Of a DNA stretch of 33,942 bases, positions 22,213-30,360 are shown piece by piece. Below the pieces are notes generated by a model. It saw nothing but the letters and a program-made list of their open reading frames with translations. It was not told the DNA's origin and made no database searches. Within the stretch, counting starts at the first letter, position 1. Every line of letters starts with the position of its first letter. The DNA is from Syntrophaceae bacterium UBA6252 (GTDB lineage: Bacteria; Desulfobacterota; Syntrophia; Syntrophales; UBA6807). Where the stretch lies: NCBI GenBank assembly GCA_002441265.1, contig DJVQ01000015.1, forward strand, positions 20,446 to 54,387. The letters run 5' to 3'. Made by a program: the position numbers and the translations under genes.

Positions 22213-24187
22213 GCGAAGATCCGTGGAGGAAGAGAAACTCGCCAGGGCCTACGACGTCACCCTGCTCCGGGATCTGTGGCCCTTCATCCGCCCCTACCGG
22301 GGAGCGCTGGCCGCCGCGGTGCTCCTCGTCGTGGCCATCACCTTCCTCGACCTCGCCCTGCCCTACGTCACCAAGACGGCCATCGACCGGTACATCGTCC
22401 CGGCGGAGGCCCCGGCCGATCCGGGTGCCTCCGGCGGGGGGAAACCGGGCGGCAGGGACCTCGTCGTGTCCCTCGCCGACCCGGGGGCGGCGGAAATCGT
22501 GGACCGGTTCCCCGGTTCCTTCCGGAAGGAAGGGAACAAGGCGCGGATTTCCCTGGAGGAGGCGGGCCGGCTCCCCCGGGAGGACCTTCTTTCCCTCCGG
22601 AAGGGCGACCTGCGGGGCGTCCTCTCCATGGCCCTCTTGTTCCTCGGCCTCGTGATCGCGGGATTTTTCCTGAACTTCGTCCAGGTCATGATCATGGAGT
22701 ACGCGGGGCAGCGGATCATGCACGACCTCCGCTTCCGGATCTTCAACCACATCCAGAACCTGTCGGTCTCCTTCTTCAACCGGAACCCCGTCGGCCGTCT
22801 CGTCACCCGGGTGACGAACGACGTCCAGAACATGAACGAATTCTTCACGTCCATCATCGTTTTCGTCTTCAAGGACCTTTTCCTCCTCGCCGGGATCACC
22901 GCCGTCCTTTTCTACATGAACTGGAAACTGACCCTCATCGTCTTTTCCATCGTCCCGCCGCTGGCCCTGACGGCCGTCTTTTTTTCCACCCGGGCGAGGA
23001 ACGTCTTCCGGGAGCTCAGGACGAGGACCGCCGAGATCAACACGATGATGTCCGAGACCATCCAGGGCATCCGGGTGATCCGGCTTTTCAACCAGGAGGG
23101 AATGAACGAGGCGTCCTTCCGCGATCTGAACCACCTTTTCTATCTCGCCGGGGTGAGACAGATCCATCTGTTCGCCCTCTTCATGCCCATCATCGACCTC
23201 TTCGGCTCCGTCACCATCGCCCTGATCGTCTACTTCGGCGGGGGAGACGTCGTCAGGAACACGATCACCCTCGGTTCGCTCGTGGCGTTCATCTCCTATC
23301 TCCGGATGTTCTACATGCCCGTCCGGGACGTGGCGGAAAAATACAACATCATGCAGGACGCCATGTCCTCGGCGGAACGGATCTTCCAGATCCTGAAAAA
23401 CAGGGACCTGGAACCCCTCCGGGAGAAGGAAGAGGAAGGCGGCGAAAGAATCGGGGACATCGAGGCCCGCGGGCTTACGTTTTCCTATGTCTCCGGGGAA
23501 CCCGTTCTCGAGGATGTGTCCTTTCGAATCCGCAGCGGGGAAACGGCGGCCTTCGTCGGACCCACCGGTTCGGGCAAGACGACGATCATCAACCTCCTGG
23601 CCCGGTTCTACGAGCCCGGGCCGGGGGAAATCCTGGTGAGCGGAAGGGACATCCGTGAATGGGATCTCGCCGCCCTCCGCTCGAGGATGGCGCTCGTCCC
23701 CCAGGATCCCTACCTCTTTTCCGGGACCATCCGGGAAAACATCGTCCAGGGAAACGGGCACGTGACCGATGAGGTCCTCCTGGACATCCTCGAGGCCTCC
23801 AACCTGAGGTCTCTCGTCGAAAAGCTCCCGGAGGGGCTGGAGAAAGTCCTTCCCGAGGGAGGGGGAAGCCTTTCAAGCGGCGAGCGCCAGCTGATCTCCA
23901 TCGCCCGGGCCTTCGCCCGGGGACCCGACCTGATCATCCTGGACGAAGCCACGTCCTACATCGATTCGGAATCGGAAAAGAAGGTCCAGGACGCCCTTGC
24001 CAACCTCATGCGGGGCAGGACCTCCCTGATCGTCGCCCATCGCCTGTCCACGGCGCGGCGGGCCGACCGGATCTTCGTGCTTCAGAAACACCGGATCGTC
24101 GAAGCGGGGACCCATGAGGAACTCATGGCCCGGAAGGGATTTTACCACCATCTGTACAGGCTTCAGGGAGAAGGGCGGGTGAAGTGA
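22202..24187 (+). CDS. ABC exporter half-transporter, subunit 2 (with extra loop domain)
   Basis: A 661-residue partner subunit. Between membrane helices 1 and 2 (about residues 65-140) it carries an insertion of roughly 75 polar residues (RYIVPAEAPADPGASGG through RLPREDLLSLRKGDL) predicted to lie outside the membrane. The rest is a standard exporter domain and ATPase: Walker A GPTGSGKTT, Walker B LIILDEATSYID with the catalytic Glu, and VAHRLS. The signature is altered to LSSGERQ. Thus the site built from this subunit's Walker motifs and subunit 1's LSGGQ is complete, and the other is degenerate. The start overlaps subunit 1. A REP-like copy follows the gene. Confidence 0.93.
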   Translation: MGGERRSVEEEKLARAYDVTLLRDLWPFIRPYRGALAAAVLLVVAITFLDLALPYVTKTAIDRYIVPAEAPADPGASGGGKPGGRDLVVSLADPGAAEIVDRFPGSFRKEGNKARISLEEAGRLPREDLLSLRKGDLRGVLSMALLFLGLVIAGFFLNFVQVMIMEYAGQRIMHDLRFRIFNHIQNLSVSFFNRNPVGRLVTRVTNDVQNMNEFFTSIIVFVFKDLFLLAGITAVLFYMNWKLTLIVFSIVPPLALTAVFFSTRARNVFRELRTRTAEINTMMSETIQGIRVIRLFNQEGMNEASFRDLNHLFYLAGVRQIHLFALFMPIIDLFGSVTIALIVYFGGGDVVRNTITLGSLVAFISYLRMFYMPVRDVAEKYNIMQDAMSSAERIFQILKNRDLEPLREKEEEGGERIGDIEARGLTFSYVSGEPVLEDVSFRIRSGETAAFVGPTGSGKTTIINLLARFYEPGPGEILVSGRDIREWDLAALRSRMALVPQDPYLFSGTIRENIVQGNGHVTDEVLLDILEASNLRSLVEKLPEGLEKVLPEGGGSLSSGERQLISIARAFARGPDLIILDEATSYIDSESEKKVQDALANLMRGRTSLIVAHRLSTARRADRIFVLQKHRIVEAGTHEELMARKGFYHHLYRLQGEGRVK

Positions 24188-24223
24188 GGGGTCGGATTGC
24201 CTGAACGGGGATTTATGGGTCCA

Positions 24224-24247
24224 CCGGCCCTGAAGGGTCGGACTACA
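24224..24247 (+). repeat. Single REP-like palindrome, third copy
   Basis: CCGGCCCTGAAGGGTCGG followed by ACTACA, the same stem-loop-plus-tail design as the pair at 10402-10498, with one stem mismatch. It sits between the ABC exporter and the flavin reductase gene, in the 191-base gap. Confidence 0.7.
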
Positions 24248-24270
24248 GGGAAATTCCACCGTTCCCCGGC

Positions 24271-24299
24271 TTGACAGACGAAGGGAAAGCCTCCATGAT
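24271..24299 (+). promoter_or_regulatory. Candidate sigma-70 promoter for flavin reductase gene
   Basis: A perfect TTGACA (24271-24276), 17-base spacer, and CATGAT (24294-24299), 4 of 6 to the -10 consensus. The leader to 24379 is about 73 bases. Confidence 0.5.
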
Positions 24300-24378
24300 T
24301 GCCTGAAAACCGCTCCCCCGCGCCGGGAGGAAAGAACGCGGCCCGAAGGGGAACCGAGACACGGAAGGAGTTGGAACC

Positions 24379-24963
24379 ATGGAAAAAATATCCATCGACC
24401 GGAACGCTTTCCTTTACCCCATGCCTGTCGTCCTCGTAGGCACCAAATCCTCCGGACAGGTCAATTTTCTCACCGTGGCCTGGGTGTCCCGGGTCAACTA
24501 CAACCCCCCGCTCATCGCCGTGGCTCTGGGCAAAACCCATTTTTCAAGCGCGGGCATCAAGGAATGCGGCGAGTTCAGCGTCTGCGTCCCCGGAAAGGAC
24601 CTTCTGGAAAAAGTGGACTGCTGCGGCCTCGTCTCGGGAAAGCGGGTCGACAAGTCGGGGCTTTTCGACGTCTTCTACGGGGAACTGGGATGCGCTCCCA
24701 TGATCTCCGGGTGCCCCCTGTGCATGGAATGCCGTCTCATCGAGACCGTCGACCTCCCGACCAACAACCTTTTCATCGGGGAGATCCTCTCCGCCTGGAC
24801 GGAAGAACGCCACCTCACCGACGGCAAACCCGACGTCCGGAAAATGGAGCCGCTCACGCTGACCATGCCGGACAACCGCTACTGGTCGGTGGGGGAAACC
24901 ATCGGGAGGGCGTGGCATGACGGGAAGGGCCTGCTTCCCCGGCTGAAGGGAAAGAAGACCTAG
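24379..24963 (+). CDS. Flavin reductase-like, FMN-binding split-barrel protein (flavoredoxin-type)
   Basis: A 194-residue member of the flavin reductase/flavoredoxin split-barrel family, which binds FMN and passes electrons in the cytoplasm. MPVVLVGTKSSGQVNFLTVAWVSRVNYNPPLIAVALG is the FMN-binding N-terminal region; FSVCVPGKDLLEKVDCCGLVSGKRVDKS and CPLCMECRLIETVDLPTNNLFIGEI follow. Several Cys (CC pair, CPLCMEC) could be redox-active or bind metal. AAGGAG about 10 bases before the ATG sets the start. Its TAG stop overlaps the stop of the convergent lipoprotein gene. Confidence 0.92.
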   Translation: MEKISIDRNAFLYPMPVVLVGTKSSGQVNFLTVAWVSRVNYNPPLIAVALGKTHFSSAGIKECGEFSVCVPGKDLLEKVDCCGLVSGKRVDKSGLFDVFYGELGCAPMISGCPLCMECRLIETVDLPTNNLFIGEILSAWTEERHLTDGKPDVRKMEPLTLTMPDNRYWSVGETIGRAWHDGKGLLPRLKGKKT

Positions 24964-25643
24964 GATCCGGAGGGATTCCCCGGCGCGACGGCATCCCGGA
25001 CGGCCCGGCGGACATCGGCGATGGCTTCCCGGGTGAAGTCCCCCATGGCAAGGCTCATCGCCCGGGCGAGGTCGTCCGGGTTCCCCTCCGCCATGGGACT
25101 CGAGAACCGGTATTCCTTCTGAAAGAGCACCCGTTTCGTCGGGTCCGATTTACGCAGATCCAGAAGGGTGAGGGTTGCATGGAGGACCGCCTGGGCGCGG
25201 CCGTCCTCCCGCCTTTCGCAGAACTCGCCGATGCCCCCCTCCAGGACGAACCACGCCGCGCTCCGGTCCCGATAGGAGAACACCGCCCGGAAAATACCAC
25301 TGTCCCGGAGATCCCGGAGGAAGAGGTCGGTGACCATGTCCTCCGGACTCACCCGCCAGCGGTGGCCTGTGTAGGCGCTCTGCAGGCGTGGTTTTTCCCG
25401 GATGACCATGTCGGGACCGCTGAAAGCGCGGGCGGCGGAGAACCGCTCCAGCTTCAGGGCCGCGTCGAGGACGTCCGTCTTCTCGAACACGGGTGACGGA
25501 TACTCGAGGACATGGGATTCTGACGGGACAAACGCCTTCCCGGGCATCGAGCACCCCGCCGCCACGAGAACCAGGACGACCGGCAACACCACGGAAAGAC
25601 CGGTCCTCCTTCCCCGCCGATCCCCGACAACGCCTGTTTTCAT
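24960..25643 (-). CDS. ABC-type transport auxiliary lipoprotein (Mla/Pqi-associated)
   Basis: A 227-residue lipoprotein. Signal peptide ends at the lipobox LVAAGC (about residues 26-31). The mature part has the auxiliary-lipoprotein pattern: YPSPVFEKTDVLDAALKLERFSAARAFSGPDMVIREKPRLQSAYTGHRWRVSPEDMV is split here by eye into a first strand-helix unit and the RWRVSPEDMVTDLFLRDL helix typical of PqiC/MlaB-linked lipoproteins. It is the last gene of the mla operon, 16 bases after mlaD, and probably bridges the MCE protein and the outer membrane. Confidence 0.85.
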   Translation of the reverse strand: MKTGVVGDRRGRRTGLSVVLPVVLVLVAAGCSMPGKAFVPSESHVLEYPSPVFEKTDVLDAALKLERFSAARAFSGPDMVIREKPRLQSAYTGHRWRVSPEDMVTDLFLRDLRDSGIFRAVFSYRDRSAAWFVLEGGIGEFCERREDGRAQAVLHATLTLLDLRKSDPTKRVLFQKEYRFSSPMAEGNPDDLARAMSLAMGDFTREAIADVRRAVRDAVAPGNPSGS

Positions 25644-25659
25644 TTCCTGTCCCCCTTTT

Positions 25660-26583
25660 TCATTCGCCTGCCGGCGGCCCGCCGAAAAGCAGGTCGGACG
25701 GCCTGTCATAGAGCCGCTCGAGAAGGCGGTCCAGGGTCTCCGAGGCCCTCCGGAGGTTCTCGCCCGCCGCCTCCATGTCATATCCCACAAGCCTGGACCG
25801 TTCCTCCAGCGTCCCCAGGAGGAGATCCGCCTTTCCGGAGGCTTCCTCCAGCTTCATGGCCTTCAGTTCCTTTTCCGCCGCCGCGGCGAGGCTGCGGATT
25901 TCCGCCAGGGTTTTCCGGGCCTCCTCCAGGGTTTCCTCCACAAGGCCCCGCCGGGACACGTCCTCGACCCGCCGGACGACCCGGTCCAGGCCCGCCGTCA
26001 GGGACTCCAGGTTCCGCAGAATGGCTTCCGTCCGTTTTCCCGAAAGAAGCTCGTCCGTGGACCGCGCCAGGGATTTCACGCGGTCCGAGATCCCCTCGAA
26101 ATCGATCTTCTTCAGTTTTTCCACGACCTCGTCGGCCCCGGAAAGGAACATCCTGATCTCGGAAGGCTGCGAGGGAATGATGGGGTACTCGGAAGGGAAG
26201 GGAATCTCAGGGGAAAGATCCGGTTTTTCCGGGTCCCTGCGGTTCAGTTCGACGAACACGATTCCCGTGATGCCCGCCGCCTTCAGCGTGGCCACCATCG
26301 TTTTTTCCGGATCGGCCCTGAGGTCGATTTTCATGACCACCTCGATGAGCCGGTTGTCCGGGGCGACGCGGATTTTCTCGACCCGGCCCACGTCGACCCC
26401 CCGGTACTTGACGCTCGAATCCGCCTGAAGGCCCTGGACGGACTCGTCGAAATACGCCGCGTAGGTCTCGCCGGTCTGGGAATAGCGGGACACGCCGAGC
26501 CAGAAGACGAGAATGAAGCCGATGGACGCCCCGAGAAGGACGAAAAGTCCGATCATGAAGTGAGAAGACGCATCTTTCCTCAT
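25660..26583 (-). CDS. mlaD: MCE domain protein MlaD
   Basis: A 307-residue protein with an N-terminal membrane helix (FMIGLFVLLGASIGFILVF) and one MCE domain (about 35-130): YFDESVQGLQADSSVKYRGVDVG and RVAPDNRLIEV are characteristic. A long coiled-coil or helical C-terminal part (160-300) follows, as in MlaD-like proteins of this phylum. MCE proteins form hexamers that carry phospholipid across the periplasm. It overlaps mlaF by 4 bases. Confidence 0.93.
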   Translation of the reverse strand: MRKDASSHFMIGLFVLLGASIGFILVFWLGVSRYSQTGETYAAYFDESVQGLQADSSVKYRGVDVGRVEKIRVAPDNRLIEVVMKIDLRADPEKTMVATLKAAGITGIVFVELNRRDPEKPDLSPEIPFPSEYPIIPSQPSEIRMFLSGADEVVEKLKKIDFEGISDRVKSLARSTDELLSGKRTEAILRNLESLTAGLDRVVRRVEDVSRRGLVEETLEEARKTLAEIRSLAAAAEKELKAMKLEEASGKADLLLGTLEERSRLVGYDMEAAGENLRRASETLDRLLERLYDRPSDLLFGGPPAGE

Positions 26584-27380
26584 TTCCCGACCTCCTCCGG
26601 TTTTTCATCCGGCACCGCCCGGTGGAGGAACCTGGCGACCCTTCCGTCCACGGCGTCCCGCTTCATTTCCCTGGGATCGCCCTCGGCAAGGATCCCCCGG
26701 GCGCCCCGGTCGAGCAGGATGATCCTGTCGGCAAGGTTGAAAAGAGAGGGCAGGTCATGGGACACCATGATCATGGTCGATCCCACGGCGGAGCGGATCC
26801 GGCGGATGAGAACCTCCAGTTCGGCGGACGTGACCGGGTCCAGGCCGGAAAAAGGCTCGTCGAAGAAAAGAATCCCGGGATCCAGGGCCATGGCCCTTGC
26901 CAGGCCGGCCCGTTTCTGCATCCCGCCGGACAGTTCGGCGGGGTAGCGGTCTTCGAGCCCCCCCAGGTTCACCATGGCGAGTTTCGCCCGGACGACCCGG
27001 TCGATCCACGGGGCCGGCAGGTCCGTGTATTCCCGGAGGGGCAGGGCCACGTTCTCCCCCAGGGTCATGGAACCGAAAAGGGCGCCCGACTGGAAGAGAA
27101 CCCCCATGCCGCTCCGGATCCTCCTCATCTGCTCCTCGCCCGCGCCGGTCACGTTCACGCCCTCCATCCACACCGTCCCGGAGGCCGGTTTCAGAAGGCC
27201 GATCATGATCTTCAGGAGGGTGGACTTCCCGCACCCGCTTTCCCCGGCAATCGCGAAAATCTCCCCCCGGCGGACCTGAAATCCCACCTTTTCGAACAGA
27301 ACGTTGTCTCCGAAACGGGCCGTGACATCCTTCACGATGAGAACCGGTTCCCTCCCGGCGTTCTCCTTCCCCTCCGCCAA
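26580..27380 (-). CDS. mlaF: Phospholipid ABC transporter ATPase MlaF
   Basis: A 266-residue ABC ATPase. Motifs: GESGCGKST (Walker A), LSGGMQKRAGLARAMAL (signature), ILFFDEPFSGLDPVTS (Walker B with catalytic Glu) and MVSHDLPSLFNLADR (switch His). It powers the MlaE permease, moving phospholipids between inner membrane and the MCE ring. I chose TTG at 27380 because AGGAGGG lies just upstream, which an upstream ATG at 27437, inside mlaE, lacks. It is 10 bases after mlaE. Confidence 0.92.
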   Translation of the reverse strand: MAEGKENAGREPVLIVKDVTARFGDNVLFEKVGFQVRRGEIFAIAGESGCGKSTLLKIMIGLLKPASGTVWMEGVNVTGAGEEQMRRIRSGMGVLFQSGALFGSMTLGENVALPLREYTDLPAPWIDRVVRAKLAMVNLGGLEDRYPAELSGGMQKRAGLARAMALDPGILFFDEPFSGLDPVTSAELEVLIRRIRSAVGSTMIMVSHDLPSLFNLADRIILLDRGARGILAEGDPREMKRDAVDGRVARFLHRAVPDEKPEEVGK

Positions 27381-27390
27381 CGGAACCCTC

Positions 27391-28566
27391 CTATCCGATA
27401 TAGTGGAACAGAATGGCAAAGGCCGAATCGGCCACAATGATCAGAAAAATGGCGGCGACGACCGCCGACGTCGTGGATGCCCCGACGCCCTCCGCGCTCC
27501 GGCCGGCCTGGAAACCCCGCTGGCAGCCGATCCCAGCGATGATCACGGCGAAGACGAGGGATTTGGCGAGACTGGAAAAGACGTCGAAGAGCCCGATGCT
27601 TGCCATCGTTTCCCGAAGATAGGTGTGGACCGTCAGGTCCAGTCCCGTGACCCCGACGACGAGCCCGCCCGCGACACCGAAAAAATCGGCATAGAGCGTC
27701 AGGAGGGGAACGACGAGGACCGCGGCGATCACCTTGGGAACCGTCAGAAACCGGACGGGCTCGAAGCCCATGGTCCTGAGGGCGTCCACCTCCTCGTGGA
27801 CGATCATGGTCCCGATCTCCGCGGCATAGGCCGAGCCCGACCTTCCGGCCACGAGAATGGCCGTCATCATCGGCCCAAGCTCCTTGACCATGGCGATCCC
27901 CACAAGGGAAGCCACATACAGGTTCGCCCCGAACTGCCGCAACTGGAGAGACGACATGAAGGCCATGATCAGACCGAGGAGCAGGCTGATGAGGCCGACG
28001 ATGGGAAGCCCGTCCACTCCCGCCCGCCTCATGTAATGAAGAACGTCGCCCCAGCGGACGGACCCGGGCCGGACCAGGCAAGAACCGATGGCCAGCGTGA
28101 GATCGCCCACGAAGCCCGTGACCCGCACGAAATCCCGGAAAAAGGCAACCGTCCCTTTCCCGATCTCCTCGACAAGCCCCGGGTGACGGGCCGGCGGGAC
28201 CGGCAGAACGTCGGGCTCCGGGGGCACCATGCCGAGGATCCCCTCCAGCAGGCCGGACGCCCCCCGGTATGCGAAAGGCAGGGACCGCTTACGGCTTTCC
28301 CCTTCCAGTTCCCGGAAAAAGAGCGCCCCCGCCGTATCCACTTTTCGCAGCCCGGAGACGTCCACGAGGATCCCCGCCGGATTTTCCGTCGTCCAGAATT
28401 CCCGGAGCCGGGGAAGCAGCCCCCCCACGGTATGAACCGTCAGGGAACCGGAAAAGGAAAGGACCCGCTCCCCCGGGGAAACCCGATCCACCTGGAAGGA
28501 AACCTCCTCGCGCCCGGGAGGTCTCTCCTCCATTGCGGTCTTTCCCATGTCCCTCTCAAAAGACAT
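27391..28566 (-). CDS. mlaE: STAS-MlaE fusion permease
   Basis: A 391-residue protein with an N-terminal STAS-like domain (about 20-115: GERVLSFSGSLTVHTVGGLLP and ILVDVSGLRKVDTAGALFF), followed by a MlaE permease (about 135-390). LISLLLGLIMAFMSSLQLRQFGA, MTAILVAGRSGSAYAAEIGTM and the C-terminal SAFAILFHYIG identify it. In E. coli the STAS protein MlaB is separate; fusion replaces it here. Other starts are possible at 28548 (ATG after GAGAGG) with the same domains. The gene begins 3 bases after the upstream lipoprotein. Confidence 0.92.
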   Translation of the reverse strand: MSFERDMGKTAMEERPPGREEVSFQVDRVSPGERVLSFSGSLTVHTVGGLLPRLREFWTTENPAGILVDVSGLRKVDTAGALFFRELEGESRKRSLPFAYRGASGLLEGILGMVPPEPDVLPVPPARHPGLVEEIGKGTVAFFRDFVRVTGFVGDLTLAIGSCLVRPGSVRWGDVLHYMRRAGVDGLPIVGLISLLLGLIMAFMSSLQLRQFGANLYVASLVGIAMVKELGPMMTAILVAGRSGSAYAAEIGTMIVHEEVDALRTMGFEPVRFLTVPKVIAAVLVVPLLTLYADFFGVAGGLVVGVTGLDLTVHTYLRETMASIGLFDVFSSLAKSLVFAVIIAGIGCQRGFQAGRSAEGVGASTTSAVVAAIFLIIVADSAFAILFHYIG

Positions 28567-28569
28567 CCG

Positions 28570-29190
28570 TCACCCGTCGAATTCGAGGGCCAGAAACTCC
28601 TCCTCGGTGATCCCCCAGCGATCCGCCAGTTCACCGGAAAGAAATGTCAGGACGAGAACCCCCGCCGCCAAACCGTCTTCTCCGAGGGGAGCGGCCACGG
28701 CCATCAGCCTGCTCCCGTCCTGGAGGTACAGGCGGAAGGGAACGATCCTCCGCTGTTTCATGACCTTGCGGAACAGTTCGTACCGGGAAAAATAGATTCC
28801 CTTCCCCGATCCCCCCTGGGACGCCGCCGCCACCACGATCCCGTCGCCGTCCAGAACCCCCGCGGCGTACCGGTCCCGGTCCCTTCCCCGGGATATCTCG
28901 TTCCGGAACCCCTCGAGAAGGACCTGCAGACCCGCCGTATCACCGGCCGCCAGGTCCCTGCGGACCGGTTCCACACGGGAAAGGATCTCCCCCCGGATCC
29001 ATCCCTGAAACGCCTTCGCGCGGTCGCTCGAACCGGGACCGGCGGAACAGGCGGCGATGAAGAAGAGAAAAATCCACAGAAGAGGACAGGGGAACCTCCC
29101 CGTTCCGCCGGCGGAAGCTGGCCGGCGCGGCGGTCTTTCCCCGCCCGGGAAACCATTTTTCCGGATCGTGAAGGCCCAACGGAAAACCAT
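28570..29190 (-). CDS. Putative lipoprotein with Cache-like sensor domain, heading the mla operon
   Basis: About 206 residues; hydrophobic LLWIFLFFIAACSAG contains a lipobox-like IAAC at about residues 46-49 from ATG 29190, after an unusually long Arg-rich leader. An upstream GTG (29247) is an alternative; neither start has a good ribosome binding site, so the N terminus is uncertain. The rest (EILSRVEPVRRDLAAGDTAGLQVLLEG, GVLDGDGIVVAAAS, IYFSRYELFRKVMKQR, AAPLGEDGLAAGVLVLTF) resembles Cache-type ligand-binding domains. It is 3 bases upstream of the STAS-MlaE gene, so may sense a signal for lipid transport. Function is not known. Confidence 0.65.
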   Translation of the reverse strand: MVFRWAFTIRKNGFPGGERPPRRPASAGGTGRFPCPLLWIFLFFIAACSAGPGSSDRAKAFQGWIRGEILSRVEPVRRDLAAGDTAGLQVLLEGFRNEISRGRDRDRYAAGVLDGDGIVVAAASQGGSGKGIYFSRYELFRKVMKQRRIVPFRLYLQDGSRLMAVAAPLGEDGLAAGVLVLTFLSGELADRWGITEEEFLALEFDG

Positions 29191-29254
29191 GAAAAATCTA
29201 TAGCAGATCCGGCGCACGGGGAAAAGGGTCCTGTTCGACCTTTCCACGGAACGG

Positions 29255-29268
29255 GTTTCCGCGGAAAC
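29255..29268. promoter_or_regulatory. Perfect 14-base palindrome in divergent intergenic region
   Basis: GTTTCCGCGGAAAC is a perfect palindrome between the mla operon and the modE-like gene. It lies about 40 bases from the modE-like gene's predicted -35 box and could be an operator. No binding protein can be assigned. Confidence 0.3.
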
Positions 29269-29304
29269 GATTCAGGAAAAGCATAAAAAAGACGCCGGAA
29301 TTCC

Positions 29305-29333
29305 TTGAAACTTTCACCATTCCGGTCTATGTT
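29305..29333 (+). promoter_or_regulatory. Candidate sigma-70 promoter for modE-like gene
   Basis: TTGAAA (29305-29310) and TATGTT (29328-29333) with a 17-base spacer. The start codon at 29402 lies about 60 bases after the expected transcript start. Confidence 0.45.
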
Positions 29334-29401
29334 TAAACAAGGAGGGGATGTGGCATCGGCGAAGAAAGGAGGACGACTTCGAACATCACGAGGGTGCGTT
29401 C

Positions 29402-29740
29402 ATGAAGGTACGGTACAAGCTCTGGTTTGAAGACGGGCAGGGAGTCCAGGTCCTGGGAGAGGGACTTGTCCGCATTCTGGAACTGATCGAAGAGCGGGGA
29501 TCCATCGTCGGCGCGGCGAAAGATTTGAAAATGTCCTACCGGGCCTGCTGGGGCAAGATCAAGGATATGGAACGGCGTTTCGAAAAGCCGCTCATCGAAC
29601 CCCACGTGGGAGGCGGGAAGAACCGGGGAACCGTGCTGACCGACGAGGCCAGGAAGCTGCTGCAGCAATACCGCCTGTTCGACAAGGAAGTGTCGGAAAT
29701 CATACATAATCTCTTCCACCGGCACTTTCAGGGGAAGTGA
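29402..29740 (+). CDS. ModE-like winged-helix regulator, DNA-binding domain only
   Basis: A 112-residue protein matching only the N-terminal LysR-type winged-helix of ModE: LWFEDGQGVQVLGEGLVRILELIEERGSIVGAAKDLKMSYRACWGKIKDMERRF and KNRGTVLTDEARKLLQQYR are spread over residues 7-95. The molybdate-binding (TOBE) domains are absent. Small ModE-like proteins of this type occur widely in anaerobes near molybdenum genes; mobB follows here. It may sense molybdate indirectly or have another ligand. ATG 29402 fits family length, with GAGGGT upstream. Confidence 0.9.
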   Translation: MKVRYKLWFEDGQGVQVLGEGLVRILELIEERGSIVGAAKDLKMSYRACWGKIKDMERRFEKPLIEPHVGGGKNRGTVLTDEARKLLQQYRLFDKEVSEIIHNLFHRHFQGK

Positions 29741-29853
29741 TCCGCCGTCCGGCCGGGTGATCCGGAAAGAAATCCGCCCGGGGCGCCTTGACGTTCCGGA
29801 AAGATCCCGGTAAGAAGATCGGGTGGGAAGCGTCGCCCGAAAGGAACGGAATC

Positions 29854-30360
29854 ATGACCCCTCTCCTTTCCATCGTAGGAAAATCCAACACTGGAAAAAC
29901 GACCCTTCTGGAAAGGCTGATCCCGGAATTGACGGCGCGGGGATACCGTGTCGCCTCGATCAAGCACAGCCGTCACCCGTTCGACTTCGACCGGGAAGGG
30001 AAGGACAGCTGGAGGCATCGAAAGGCGGGGGCGCGGATCACCGTCCTTGCCTCCCCCGGGGAAGTGGCCCTCGTGGAAACGGTGGATCACGACCTCGAAT
30101 ACGAAGAGATGGAGGAACGATACATCCGGGACGTGGACATCATCCTTGCCGAGGGAAGAAAGGGGAACCGTTTCCCGAAGATCGAGGTGTACCGCCCCGA
30201 AATGCACCCCGACCTCCTTTCCAGGGAGGACGGCAATCTCCTTGCGGTCGTCACGAACGGGGAAACCGGGATGGACGTGCCCACCTTCCGTCCCGATGAG
30301 ATAAAAGCCATCGCGGACCTCGTGGAGAACCGCCTCCTCGGGGGCATCCGGAAAAGATGA
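29854..30360 (+). CDS. mobB: Molybdopterin-guanine dinucleotide biosynthesis protein MobB
   Basis: A 168-residue GTP-binding P-loop protein: MTPLLSIVGKSNTGKTTLLERLIPEL (Walker A GKSNTGKT), SIKHSRHPFDFDREGKDSWRHRKAGA (the SIKH and DS..HR..GA motifs of MobB), and ILAEGRKGNRFPKIEVYRPE. MobB helps MobA attach GMP to molybdopterin to form the MGD cofactor of formate dehydrogenases, nitrate reductases and similar enzymes. AAAGGAACGG before ATG 29854 supports this start. It overlaps the following gene by 4 bases. The modE-like gene lies 113 bases upstream. Confidence 0.95.
   Translation: MTPLLSIVGKSNTGKTTLLERLIPELTARGYRVASIKHSRHPFDFDREGKDSWRHRKAGARITVLASPGEVALVETVDHDLEYEEMEERYIRDVDIILAEGRKGNRFPKIEVYRPEMHPDLLSREDGNLLAVVTNGETGMDVPTFRPDEIKAIADLVENRLLGGIRKR

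Noticed and set aside
22094..23761. 555-residue minus-strand frame opposite ABC subunit 2
   Set aside because: Shadow with repetitive acidic/His-rich composition; the plus strand has all ABC motifs.
27304..29286. 660-residue plus-strand frame across the mla operon
   Set aside because: Antisense to mlaE, mlaF and the lipoprotein, all of which have clear motifs; the plus-strand product is low-complexity Gly/Pro/Arg/His.
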